Assembly: GCF_018603435.1 (NCBI RefSeq)
Contig: NZ_CP075682.1
Location: forward strand, 2,666,001-2,730,000
Source of the DNA: Chryseobacterium sp. ZHDP1
GTDB taxonomy: Bacteria > Bacteroidota > Bacteroidia > Flavobacteriales > Weeksellaceae
DNA: 64,000 nucleotides
Direction of reading: 5' to 3'
Shown here: piece by piece, positions 18,301 to 25,690 of the stretch
Position numbering within the stretch: position 1 is the stretch's first letter
Layout: each line of letters starts with the position of its first letter
Made by a program: the position numbers and the translations under genes
Notes under the pieces: model-generated
Told to the model about the DNA's origin: nothing
The model's input: only the letters and a program-made list of their open reading frames with translations
Databases searched by the model: none

Positions 18301-19016
18301 TTTATATCGCGGAAGAATTCGGGCTGGATGTGGTTCCGGTTTACATTCACGGAAATTCTGAAGTACAGCCAAAAGGAGACTTTATCATTTACGACGGTTC
18401 AATTACCGTAAAAGTGGGCGACAGAATTGATAAAAATGACGAACGCTTCGGGAAAAATTATTCCGAAAGAACAAAAAAGATCAACACTTTTTTCAGGGAA
18501 CAGTTTGCGAAGTTCCGAAGTGAGCTGGAAGATGAAAATTATTTTAAAAAAAAACTATTCCTGAGCTATCTGTATAAAGATAATGAAGTGGTACAGGAAG
18601 TAAAAGAAGATTTTAACAAAAATAAATCGGTTTATTTTGAACTGAATAAACATATTCCGAAAGATGCAAACATCCTGCATATTGCAGATGATTTCGGACA
18701 GAAAGACGTTTTACTTACACTTCAGCAGGCGAGCCGAAGAATCTTCAGCTTAATGAAAGATGAAGAAAAAAGGCAAATCGCCGAACAGATTTATTTGGTA
18801 AAAAGAAGGAAAATTAAATACATAAAAAACAGTACGGAAATTGATAAAAAGATAGACGTTCTTCTGGTTTCGGATAAAAACTTCAAAGCAGACCGAATGG
18901 AAAATCTTCCTGAAACCATCATTTTTATGAATGTGAAAAATACGTTACCGGAAAATAATAATTATACACTGAAATTCAGTTCAGAAGCTTTAAAAGTATT
19001 TCGTTCTGAAAAATAA
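15360..19016 (+). CDS. Trifunctional MMPL transporter / acyltransferase / methyltransferase-like protein
   Basis: A 1218-residue fusion. Residues ~1-820 are an RND/MMPL-type exporter with two halves of six membrane helices; Asp-containing helices read GITIDYALHI and VFGVGDDFSIF. Residues ~870-1070 are a lysophospholipid-type (PlsC) acyltransferase with the HX4D motif at His896-Asp901 (NHTSFLD) and the FPEAERS substrate motif. The last ~140 residues (KDANILHIADDFG onward) look like a Rossmann methyltransferase domain, probably degenerate because the glycine-rich SAM loop is poor. First gene of the plus-strand pigment run. Such fusions accompany flexirubin/aryl polyene loci and probably move and acylate the lipid pigment at the inner membrane. 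Confidence 0.9.
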   Translation: MHRFFIFLYYLISKNKLLSVFFSVGIAVLCLFFASKINFEEDINQIIPKNEKSDLTAKVLKQLNFSDKIIVIIENRSKEENFQLSETADSFLHQIEPLEKYIGSVQGKVNDSEISETFDFVNQNLPLFLNENDYKEIERKLQKDSIAKQVENNYVSLVSPTSLVTKEFIKKDPLGITFLGIKKLNALNISKDFKLEDNYIVTKDGKNLLLFIDPKNKSNDTKNNETFVNQLNTIKENLNTKFRGKTEISYFGSPVIAVANAQQIKKDIQNTVIISMTVLLLILIYYFRNVFTPIIVFLPTVFSVLLALLILYFVKDKISAISLSVGAILIGITIDYALHILTHYKHNNNIEELYKEITQPIVLSSATTAVSFLCLVFVRSEALKDLGLFAAITVILSSVTALIIIPQLYHPKKKEKAVNTNFIDKIGSYPYEKNKPLIIICSVIIIACLFGFRKVGFNEDIGDLNYIPKDLKISEAKLEKLSDITSKSIYTISYGDSEEQALSRNSELSQFLEKEKKEGKILSYNSLGNVVISEKDQQKRIENWKKFWDENKKNQTVSELIKNGNQFGFNSSAFDQFNENLNKSYSTLTLKDYEKVKALQISEFLSQENNFYTVSNVVKVDEKKRDAFIKDVEKKHDALAIDRQQMNENFLGLLKNDFNTLINYSLLAIILTIIVFFRNFELTVLTMFPIVLTGVVTAGILYFLGLELNIFSTVVCTLVFGVGDDFSIFLTQAMQKEHTTGKNELPTYRTSIILAVFTTILSIGSLIFAKHPALHSLALVALIGMFSVIIITSTLYPFWFRLLITNRAKKGLSPVTFRLFFNAVLSFLYYGLGGLLFSAIGSLFVKRSKGKTLNFIKLILAKFLTSVLYTNPFVKKKLIKNPNEDFSTPAVIIANHTSFLDTLALAMTTHKIIYLVNDWVYNSPIFGKMVRALGFYPVSQGIENGMEKLKEKVDQGYSLVVFPEAERSYTNDIKRFHKGAFYIAEEFGLDVVPVYIHGNSEVQPKGDFIIYDGSITVKVGDRIDKNDERFGKNYSERTKKINTFFREQFAKFRSELEDENYFKKKLFLSYLYKDNEVVQEVKEDFNKNKSVYFELNKHIPKDANILHIADDFGQKDVLLTLQQASRRIFSLMKDEEKRQIAEQIYLVKRRKIKYIKNSTEIDKKIDVLLVSDKNFKADRMENLPETIIFMNVKNTLPENNNYTLKFSSEALKVFRSEK

Positions 19017-19028
19017 ATATGAAAAGCA

Positions 19029-19052
19029 TATTTTTGTAAACGATTAAGGAGA
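19029..19052 (+). promoter_or_regulatory. Possible internal -7 box and strong ribosome-binding site for darA
   Basis: TATTTTTG at 19029-19036 fits TANNTTTG. AAGGAGA at 19046-19052 is a near-consensus Shine-Dalgarno sequence only 4 nt ahead of the darA ATG at 19057. Strong Shine-Dalgarno sites are uncommon in Bacteroidota, so this one stands out. Confidence 0.5.
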
Positions 19053-19056
19053 ACCC

Positions 19057-19971
19057 ATGCAAAAAGATATACTCGTTATATATTATTCACAAACCGGACA
19101 GCTTACCGATATTGTAAAAAATATTGCCCGCCCTTTTGAAGCCAAAAAGGAAGAGTACCGTGTAACGTACTACAACATTACGCTGAAAAAAGACTTCCCT
19201 TTTCCGTGGCCGAATGATGTATTCTTCAATACCTTTCCGGAATCTTATCTTCAGATCCCGAGTGAAATTCTGCCGCCGCCGGAAGACGTGGTCAGCAAAA
19301 AATTTGATTTGATTATCTTTGGTTATCAGGTTTGGTATTTAACACCTTCCATCCCGATCATTTCATTCCTGAAAAGCGGTTTTGCAGAAAACATCCTGAA
19401 AGACACTCCGGTTGTTACCGTTTCGGCAACGAGAAATATGTGGATGTATTCTCAGGAAAAGCTGAAGGTATATTTAAAAAATATGAATGCGAAATTAGTA
19501 GGAAATATCGCTTTGGTAGACCGACACGACAATTACACCAGTGTTCTTACGATTCTTCGCTGGCTGACTACCGGAAAAAAAGAAAAATCGGGAATTCTTC
19601 CTGCCGCAGGAGTTTCGGATGAAGAAATAAAAGGTTCTGTAAAATACGGGGAAATTATTGAAAAACATTTCAGCAGAAATGATCTGGATACTTTACAGCC
19701 TGATCTTGTGAAAAACGGAGCCGTGGAAATCCGCGCTTTTCTGGTAAGAGTGGAAAAAGTGGGAAACAAAATTTTCACCATCTGGTCCAGACTTATCATG
19801 AAGAAAAAAGAAAAACGACCATTGCTTATTAAATTCTTTAAGGTATATTTGATGGCGGCGATATGGATTATTTCTCCTATCGTATTGGTTTTACACTTAT
19901 TAACAACACCTGTTTTCTGGTTTAAAAGAAAGAAACAAAGAGAATATTTACAAGGAATTAATATAAAATAG
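19057..19971 (+). CDS. darA: Dialkylresorcinol condensing enzyme DarA
   Basis: A 304-residue protein matching the DarA family: an N-terminal flavodoxin-like segment (ILVIYYSQTGQLTDIVKNI), the proline-rich PFPWPNDVFFNTFPESYLQ stretch, and two C-terminal hydrophobic segments that suggest membrane association. In dialkylresorcinol and flexirubin biosynthesis DarA acts with the ketosynthase DarB and aromatises the cyclohexanedione intermediate to the resorcinol. Its stop is 1 bp from the darB start, so the pair is translationally linked. The start at 19057 is supported by an unusually good AAGGAGA site 4 nt upstream. Confidence 0.93.
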   Translation: MQKDILVIYYSQTGQLTDIVKNIARPFEAKKEEYRVTYYNITLKKDFPFPWPNDVFFNTFPESYLQIPSEILPPPEDVVSKKFDLIIFGYQVWYLTPSIPIISFLKSGFAENILKDTPVVTVSATRNMWMYSQEKLKVYLKNMNAKLVGNIALVDRHDNYTSVLTILRWLTTGKKEKSGILPAAGVSDEEIKGSVKYGEIIEKHFSRNDLDTLQPDLVKNGAVEIRAFLVRVEKVGNKIFTIWSRLIMKKKEKRPLLIKFFKVYLMAAIWIISPIVLVLHLLTTPVFWFKRKKQREYLQGINIK

Positions 19972-19972
19972 A

Positions 19973-21112
19973 ATGTACGACGTATTTATAACAAAAGCAT
20001 CAAAATACCTACCCAATGAGCCGGTTTCTAATGATGAAATGGAAACGTATCTTGGTTATATAAACGGTGCAAAATCTAAAGCAAAAGCTCTGATCTTAAG
20101 AAATAATAAAATTACGACAAGATATTATGCTTTAGATAAAGAAGGAAATCCTACACATACCAATGCTCAGATCACAGCCAAAGCAATTGAAGGACTTTTT
20201 GACGAAAATTTCAAAAAGGAAGACATGAAATTATTATCCGTAGGAACAACTTCTCCGGATCAGATTCAGCCTTCTCACGCATCCATGGTGCACGGTGAAC
20301 TGAACATCGGGAAATCTATTGAAATAAATACCGCAACCGGATTGTGTAACTCTGGAATGAATGCTTTGAATTACGGATTTCTTTCTGTAAAAGCTGGAGT
20401 TCAGGATAAAGCAGTCTGCGCAGGTTCCGAAAGAATGTCGGCTTGGATGACGGCGGATAAATTCAACCATGAAGCAGAAAACCTCGCTTTACTGGAAGAA
20501 AGACCCATCATCGCTTTCAAAAGAGAATTTTTAAGATGGATGCTTTCCGACGGAGCCGGAGCTTTTTTACTTGAAAATAAACCGAGAGAAAACGCAATAA
20601 ATCTTAAAGTAGAATGGATTGATTTCTATTCTTATGCACACGAGATCGAAGCCTGTATGTATGCAGGTTGCGAAAAGCAGGAAGACGGAAGCCTGAAATC
20701 GTGGGCAGATTATCCGTCCGACGAATGGCTGAAACAGTCTATTTTTGCATTGAAACAGGACACGAAAATTTTAGATAAATATATTCTGGTAAAAGGTGCT
20801 GAAAGTTTAAGATCATCTTTCGATAAGCATGAACTTGATCCGGAATCAGTCGACCATGTTTTGGCTCATATTTCTTCAGGATATTTTAAAGAAGGGCTTA
20901 AAGAAGAATTTGCCAATGTAGGACTGGATTTCCCTTGGGAAAAATGGTATTACAATCTTTCCGAAGTAGGAAATATCGGTGCAGGTTCTATTTTTGTAGC
21001 TTTGGAAGAAATAATGAATTCCGGAAAGCTGAAAAAAGGAGAAAAAGTATTGCTTTGTGTTCCTGAAAGCGGAAGATTTGCTTATTCCTGTGCTTTGCTA
21101 ACGGTTTGCTAA
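19973..21112 (+). CDS. darB: Ketosynthase DarB (KAS III-like)
   Basis: A 379-residue thiolase-fold condensing enzyme. The catalytic triad can be placed: Cys125 in ATGLCNSGMN, His299 in LAHISSG and Asn334 in EVGNIGAGS. DarB joins and cyclises two fatty-acid-derived chains (a 3-oxoacyl and an unsaturated acyl unit) to the ring precursor that DarA aromatises, supplying the dialkylresorcinol half of flexirubin. It directly follows darA and overlaps the following hotdog gene by 1 bp (TAATG). Confidence 0.95.
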   Translation: MYDVFITKASKYLPNEPVSNDEMETYLGYINGAKSKAKALILRNNKITTRYYALDKEGNPTHTNAQITAKAIEGLFDENFKKEDMKLLSVGTTSPDQIQPSHASMVHGELNIGKSIEINTATGLCNSGMNALNYGFLSVKAGVQDKAVCAGSERMSAWMTADKFNHEAENLALLEERPIIAFKREFLRWMLSDGAGAFLLENKPRENAINLKVEWIDFYSYAHEIEACMYAGCEKQEDGSLKSWADYPSDEWLKQSIFALKQDTKILDKYILVKGAESLRSSFDKHELDPESVDHVLAHISSGYFKEGLKEEFANVGLDFPWEKWYYNLSEVGNIGAGSIFVALEEIMNSGKLKKGEKVLLCVPESGRFAYSCALLTVC

Positions 21113-21543
21113 TGGAAAACAAATTACCAACCTCCGATCAGGACTTTGTGGAAAGCTTAATTCCGCAGCGATTTCCTTTTGTGATGGTCAACAGCATTTT
21201 AGAATATTCAGAAAGCCATCTGATTTCAGGTTTTGAAATTAAAGAAGACAATATTTTTGTTCAGAACGGCATTTTTCAGGCTTCAGGTTTGATAGAACAT
21301 CAGGCGCAGAGTGTGGCTTTACACACCGGCTATAAATTTTACCTCTTAGGAAAAGAAGCTCCTACAGGATATATCGGAGCCATTAAAACCTTTGAAGCGT
21401 ATATTTTACCTAAATTGAGCGATACCTTAACTTCCGAAGTTTCTATTATCAATGAAATGATGGGCGTAACTTTAGTAGATATTGTAACAAAGCTGAACGA
21501 TGAGGTTATTGCAAAATCTCAAATGAAAACGGTTGTAATGTAA
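21112..21543 (+). CDS. Hotdog-fold dehydratase-like protein 1
   Basis: A 143-residue FabZ/FabA-like hotdog protein (LIPQRFPFVMVNSILEYSE at the N-terminus, then FEIKEDNIFVQNGIFQASGLIEH split by the long hotdog helix). ATG at 21112 overlaps the darB stop; an upstream TTG at 21106 is an unlikely start. It lacks the usual HxP-H of FabZ (QRFPFV in its place) but keeps the acidic residue of the central helix, so activity is plausible but not certain. It is a clear paralogue of the next gene. Likely role: 3-hydroxyacyl-ACP dehydration for polyene or resorcinol chain formation. Confidence 0.85.
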   Translation: MENKLPTSDQDFVESLIPQRFPFVMVNSILEYSESHLISGFEIKEDNIFVQNGIFQASGLIEHQAQSVALHTGYKFYLLGKEAPTGYIGAIKTFEAYILPKLSDTLTSEVSIINEMMGVTLVDIVTKLNDEVIAKSQMKTVVM

Positions 21544-21556
21544 TGTATACTTAGAT

Positions 21557-21589
21557 AGACCTCATAGGTTTTTGAAACCTATGAGGTCT
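21557..21589. repeat. Perfect palindrome, family A (copy 1)
   Basis: 15-bp perfect arms AGACCTCATAGGTTT and AAACCTATGAGGTCT with a 3-nt loop, between the two hotdog genes. It is a sequence variant of the palindromes at 31667-31699 and 31789-31821. It could act as an attenuator or processing hairpin in the operon. Confidence 0.85.
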
Positions 21590-21612
21590 GGTAAAATAAA
21601 ATAGAAATTTCA

Positions 21613-22056
21613 ATGAAAATCAAGGAAGAAAACATCATCAATATCCACAACTTTCTCCCGCATCGCGAACCGATGTTAATGACGGACTATATTTTGGAAT
21701 TGACGAAAGAAAAAGTAATTACTTCCTTCGAAATAAAAGAAGACAACATTTTTGTTCACGATAATGTATTCGTTGAAGCAGGACTCATAGAGAATGCTGC
21801 ACAAACCTGCTCCTCAATTTTAGGGCAGAGCTTTTTTGAAAATCCGGAAACAGAAACAAAAGTAATTGGCTTCATTACCAACATAAAAAAAATTGAAATA
21901 TTTACTTTGCCCAAAGTCGGCGATAAAATTATTTCAAAAGCATCATTGGTTTCGCAGTTTGAAAATATCTGTCAGATTTTTTGTGAGACATTCAATGATG
22001 ATGAATTGCTGATAAGAGCAGAAATTACTCTATTTATTCAGGAAGTAAAAAATTAA
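21613..22056 (+). CDS. Hotdog-fold dehydratase-like protein 2
   Basis: A 147-residue hotdog protein. It starts with the FabZ-like FLPHREPMLMTDYILEL segment, keeping the His and Pro of the active-site loop that the neighbour has lost. The central segment FEIKEDNIFVHDNVFVEAG is nearly identical to that of hotdog protein 1, so the two arose by tandem duplication and then diverged. Probable cytosolic 3-hydroxyacyl-ACP dehydratase of the pigment pathway. They could form a heterodimer (inference). The following gene starts 3 bp after its stop. Confidence 0.87.
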   Translation: MKIKEENIINIHNFLPHREPMLMTDYILELTKEKVITSFEIKEDNIFVHDNVFVEAGLIENAAQTCSSILGQSFFENPETETKVIGFITNIKKIEIFTLPKVGDKIISKASLVSQFENICQIFCETFNDDELLIRAEITLFIQEVKN

Positions 22057-22059
22057 GCA

Positions 22060-22461
22060 ATGAAAAAACAAGACCTTCCACAAGACGAAAGCAACTTAAA
22101 GTCAGCGAATATGACTGAGGTTTTGTATGTTACAGATGAAAATAACAACTACACGACCGCAAACAGCACCGGCTGGGAAGCTAAAAAAGCTGCTTTGGAC
22201 GAATCTTTGGCTTTAATTAATGAAAGAATTGAAGAAGCAAGACAAAATGTTGCTAACAATGCAGCAAGCCCGATTGTCTATTTCATGGAGCTGAATAAAA
22301 TGGATCTGCAGGTTCTTGCAGCCTATGTCGGAATGTGGCAGTGGCGTGTAAAAAGACACGGAAAACCAAAAATATTTAAAACACTAAGCGATTCCGTACT
22401 GAAAAAATATGCCGATGCTTTCGGTATTTCGGTGGATGAACTAAAAAACTTCAAGGGTTAA
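22060..22461 (+). CDS. Conserved small protein with Cro/CI-like C-terminal helices
   Basis: A 133-residue protein, no signal peptide and no membrane segment. The first half is predicted mostly helical and acidic (AALDESLALINERIEEARQ). The C-terminal half, LAAYVGMWQWRVKRH ... LKKYADAFGISVDELKNF, has the spacing of a Cro/CI (XRE) helix-turn-helix followed by its packing helix, although the recognition helix is unusual. It lies inside the operon 3 bp after hotdog protein 2. It could be a cluster regulator or a scaffold protein. I do not recognise a named family. Confidence 0.6.
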   Translation: MKKQDLPQDESNLKSANMTEVLYVTDENNNYTTANSTGWEAKKAALDESLALINERIEEARQNVANNAASPIVYFMELNKMDLQVLAAYVGMWQWRVKRHGKPKIFKTLSDSVLKKYADAFGISVDELKNFKG

Positions 22462-22482
22462 ATAATTAGTTTAAAAGTAGAG

Positions 22483-22520
22483 AGCTGCTTCGCTTGTCAT
22501 TCTGACGAAGAAAGAACCTC
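22483..22520. repeat. Partial intergenic repeat, family D (copy 1)
   Basis: TTGTCATTCTGACGAAGAAAG-type sequence also seen at 38637-38713 and, diverged, at 31881-32015. Only one arm is recognisable here. Confidence 0.55.
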
Positions 22521-22568
22521 TACAATATGAAAACCAAGTATTTCCCGCGATAAAAAGAGAAGAGACGA

Positions 22569-23564
22569 ATGGAACTTAATTTTGAACATCACCAGACTGC
22601 ACATTGCGAAAACGGTGTTGCCTCCAATTTATTATTGAATAAAGGACTGAAGCTCAGTGAGCCTATGATCTTCGGAATCGGTTCCGGATTATTTTTTGTG
22701 TATTTACCTTTCCTGAAAGTTAATTTTGCTCCGGGTTTCAGCTATCGTCCGATGCCGGGAGCCATTTTCAGCAAAGCCGCAAAAAGACTGGGAATTAAAA
22801 TCAAAAGAGAAAAATTCTCCAATCCTGCTGAAGCACAAAAAGCTTTGGAAAGAAACCTCAATAATAATATTCCGACAGGTTTACAGGTGGGTGTTTTTAA
22901 CCTTACTTATTTTCCAGAAGAATATAAATTCCATTTTAACGCTCACAATCTCGTGGTTTACGGAAAAGAAAACGGAAAATTCCTGATCAGCGATCCTGTG
23001 ATGGATTACACCACAACCCTTACTGAAGCCGAGCTGGAAAAAGTGAGATACGCCAAAGGAGCACTTCCGCCGAAAGGTCATATGTACTACCCTACTTACA
23101 TTCCGGATCATGTAAATCTGGAAGAAGCCATAAAAAAAGGAATCAAAGACACCTGTAAAAATATGCTGGCTCCGGTTCCTATTATCGGGGTGAAAGCCAT
23201 GAGATGGGTAGCAAGAAGCATTCCGAAATGGGCAGCCAAAAAAGGTACGAAAACTACCAATCATTATCTGGGACAACTGATCAGAATGCAGGAAGAAATC
23301 GGAACCGGCGGCGGCGGATTCAGGTTTATTTACGGTGCATTTTTGCAGGAAGCAGCCGTTATTCTTAAAAACGATGAATTAAGAGAACTTTCTAAAGAAA
23401 TTACGGCAATTGGTGATCTTTGGAGAGATTTTGCGGTGGATATTGCAAGAGTGTACAAAAACAGGAACTCCAAAAGCGATATTTATAACCAATTATCAAA
23501 ATCAATGCTTCACATTGCCGATCTGGAAGAAGCTTTTTATAAAAAACTGAGAAAAGCAATATAA
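22569..23564 (+). CDS. BtrH N-terminal-domain acyltransferase-like protein
   Basis: A 331-residue protein starting with the BtrH signature FEHHQTAHCENGVASNLL, which puts the candidate nucleophile at Cys13 with the adjacent Glu14. In butirosin biosynthesis BtrH moves an acyl chain from a carrier protein to an amino acceptor; relatives accompany ABC transporters and carrier proteins in other pathways. Here it is followed by an ABC ATPase gene only 1 bp away. In this cluster it is a good candidate for the ester-forming step that joins aryl polyene and dialkylresorcinol (inference). There is no signal peptide. A hydrophobic stretch near residue 37 probably belongs to the fold core. Confidence 0.85.
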   Translation: MELNFEHHQTAHCENGVASNLLLNKGLKLSEPMIFGIGSGLFFVYLPFLKVNFAPGFSYRPMPGAIFSKAAKRLGIKIKREKFSNPAEAQKALERNLNNNIPTGLQVGVFNLTYFPEEYKFHFNAHNLVVYGKENGKFLISDPVMDYTTTLTEAELEKVRYAKGALPPKGHMYYPTYIPDHVNLEEAIKKGIKDTCKNMLAPVPIIGVKAMRWVARSIPKWAAKKGTKTTNHYLGQLIRMQEEIGTGGGGFRFIYGAFLQEAAVILKNDELRELSKEITAIGDLWRDFAVDIARVYKNRNSKSDIYNQLSKSMLHIADLEEAFYKKLRKAI

Positions 23565-23565
23565 C

Positions 23566-24321
23566 GTGGAACATTTCATAGAAATAAAAAATCTCTACAA
23601 AAAATATAAAAATGCAGAAGACTTTTCTGTAAACAATATTTCGCTGAGTATTGCCAAAAACGAAATCTACGGAATTCTCGGACCCAACGGCGCAGGAAAG
23701 ACAACATTGATTTCCATGCTTTCAGGATTGATAAAACCGACTTCCGGACATTTTACAATTGACGGACTTTCGCCACAGAAAAACGGTTTTAGGCTGAGAC
23801 AAATCATTGGGATTGTTCCACAAGAGTATGCTTTGTACCCGACTTTAACGGCAAGAGAAAATTTAATGTTTTTCGGAAGTCTTTACGGATTGAGTCACAA
23901 AAATTTAAAGAATTCGATCACTGAATCTCTGGAAATCATGGGTTTGTCGAAATTTGCAGACAAAAAAGTGGAACAATTTTCCGGAGGAATGAAGCGCCGC
24001 TGTAATCTGATTGCAGGAACTCTTCATAACCCGAAAGTTTTGTTTCTGGATGAACCGACCGTTGGTGTGGATGTTCAGTCTAAAAAAGCGATTATCGATT
24101 ATCTTTTGGATTTAAATAAAAAAGGAACGTGCATCATCTACACTTCCCATCACCTTTCCGAAGCGGAAGAATTCTGTACCAAAATTGCCATCATCGATCA
24201 TGGTAAAATCCATGCTGTCGGAACACCTGAAGAATTAATCAGTAAGGTTTCCAATGCGGAAAATTTAGAAGACGTTTTTATATCATTAACCGGAAAAGAA
24301 TTACGAGATGTTGTTGTATAA
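23566..24321 (+). CDS. ABC transporter ATP-binding protein
   Basis: A 251-residue ABC ATPase, GTG start 1 bp after the BtrH-like gene. Walker A is GPNGAGKTT, the Q-loop lies in GIVPQEYALYP, the signature is QFSGGMKRR, Walker B is VLFLDEPTVGVD and the switch His follows in YTSHHLSE. It pairs with the ABC-2 permease encoded next (14-bp overlap), and together they form an exporter of the drug/lipid type, probably for the pigment or a lipid intermediate. Confidence 0.95.
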   Translation: MEHFIEIKNLYKKYKNAEDFSVNNISLSIAKNEIYGILGPNGAGKTTLISMLSGLIKPTSGHFTIDGLSPQKNGFRLRQIIGIVPQEYALYPTLTARENLMFFGSLYGLSHKNLKNSITESLEIMGLSKFADKKVEQFSGGMKRRCNLIAGTLHNPKVLFLDEPTVGVDVQSKKAIIDYLLDLNKKGTCIIYTSHHLSEAEEFCTKIAIIDHGKIHAVGTPEELISKVSNAENLEDVFISLTGKELRDVVV

Positions 24322-25576
24322 ATTGTGGCGGAGTTTCATCAAGGAGATTCTTTTGCTGAAAAGAGATATCGGAGGAATTGTCATCATTTTTGTGATGCCT
24401 TTGCTGTTGATTATTACCATTACTTTAATTCAGGATTCTACCTTTAAAAATCTGGAAGGCACGAAAATTCCGATCATTTTTATTGATAACGACAAATCTG
24501 AGATTTCACAAAACATCAAAAAAGAATTCGAAAATGGTAAAACGTTCGAACTTCTTACCAATTTTACGGAAAAATCTGCCGAAAAAGCCGTTTTCGGAGG
24601 AGATTATCAGATGGCGATTGTTATTCCGAAAAATTTAACGAAGAACATCAATTCCAATGTAGAATCTAAAGTTCAGACCATTGTCAGTTCGTTTGGGCTT
24701 GAAAATGACCCGACATCTGTGAAAGAAAGTCCCGTTAAATCTGATGATATTCATTTATATTTTGATCCGGCAACCAACATCGGGTTCAAAAACAATGTGA
24801 TGACTGCTGTGAACAAAATGGTTTTTGAGATTGAGAACAAAAAAATTTACAAAGCCTTTCAGGATCAGTTGGGAACTACGGAAGATCTCGGAAAAACTAA
24901 AAATTTAATCAATTTTAAAGAAATCACTCCGAAAAAAGGAAAAACAGACATCATGCCGAATTCCGTTCAGCACAATGTTCCGGCTTGGGCGTTGTTTGCG
25001 ATATTTTTCATTGTCGTTCCTTTATCTATTAACCTTGTAAAAGAAAAAAGCCAGGGAACAAGCGTAAGAGCAAGAATCAGCCCGACTCCCTATTTCGTTC
25101 ATATTTTAGGAAAAACATTTACGTATCTCATCATCTGTGTCATCCAGTTTTTACTGATGGTTGCTGTGGGAATTTATCTTTTCCCATACATGGATCTTCC
25201 GCAATTTGACGTTACCGGAAAAATGTTTCCGCTTATTGTCGTGACTATTTTTGCAGGTTTGGCAGCCATCGGATTTGGTGTACTTTTAGGAACGGTAGCC
25301 AATACGCAGGAACAGTCGGCTCCGTTTGGTGCGACTTCTGTGGTGGTTTTGGCAGCGGTCGGCGGAATCTGGGTTCCCGTATTTTTAATGCCTGAATTTA
25401 TGCAGACCATCGCCAAATTTTCTCCTATGAATTGGGGATTAAATGCTTATTACGACATTATTTTAAGAAACAGCGGAATTGGAGGAATTGCGAAAGAAAT
25501 CATTTTCCTGTTTTTATTTTATATAGCAATGGTCGCTATTTCATTATTTTATGAAAGAAAACAAAATGCTGTTTAG
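24308..25576 (+). CDS. ABC-2 type permease
   Basis: A 422-residue ABC-2 membrane protein: one N-terminal helix (IVIIFVMPLLLIITITLI), a long extracytoplasmic domain (~residues 40-225), then five C-terminal helices, with a glycine-rich FGVLLGTVANTQEQSAPFG segment between them. Same architecture as YhhJ/NodJ-like drug and lipid exporters. Overlaps the ATPase gene by 14 bp. In context an exporter of flexirubin or a precursor across the inner membrane. Confidence 0.93.
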   Translation: MLLYKLWRSFIKEILLLKRDIGGIVIIFVMPLLLIITITLIQDSTFKNLEGTKIPIIFIDNDKSEISQNIKKEFENGKTFELLTNFTEKSAEKAVFGGDYQMAIVIPKNLTKNINSNVESKVQTIVSSFGLENDPTSVKESPVKSDDIHLYFDPATNIGFKNNVMTAVNKMVFEIENKKIYKAFQDQLGTTEDLGKTKNLINFKEITPKKGKTDIMPNSVQHNVPAWALFAIFFIVVPLSINLVKEKSQGTSVRARISPTPYFVHILGKTFTYLIICVIQFLLMVAVGIYLFPYMDLPQFDVTGKMFPLIVVTIFAGLAAIGFGVLLGTVANTQEQSAPFGATSVVVLAAVGGIWVPVFLMPEFMQTIAKFSPMNWGLNAYYDIILRNSGIGGIAKEIIFLFLFYIAMVAISLFYERKQNAV

Positions 25577-25580
25577 GATT

Positions 25581-25667
25581 AACCACTAAGAGCACAAAGT
25601 TTTCACAAAGGGCTCAAGCATTTATTGTATGTCCCTTGTGAAACCTATTGTGACCTTTGTGGTAAAA
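25581..25667. repeat. Palindromic intergenic repeat, family B (copy 1)
   Basis: Begins AACCACTAAGAGCACAAAG and ends CTTTGTGGTAAA, so the ends are imperfect inverted copies of each other. Related copies lie at 26081-26227 and 32801-32901. This one borders the broken GxxExxY gene. Confidence 0.75.
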
Positions 25668-25690
25668 ATAATTATAAAACACAAAATGAT

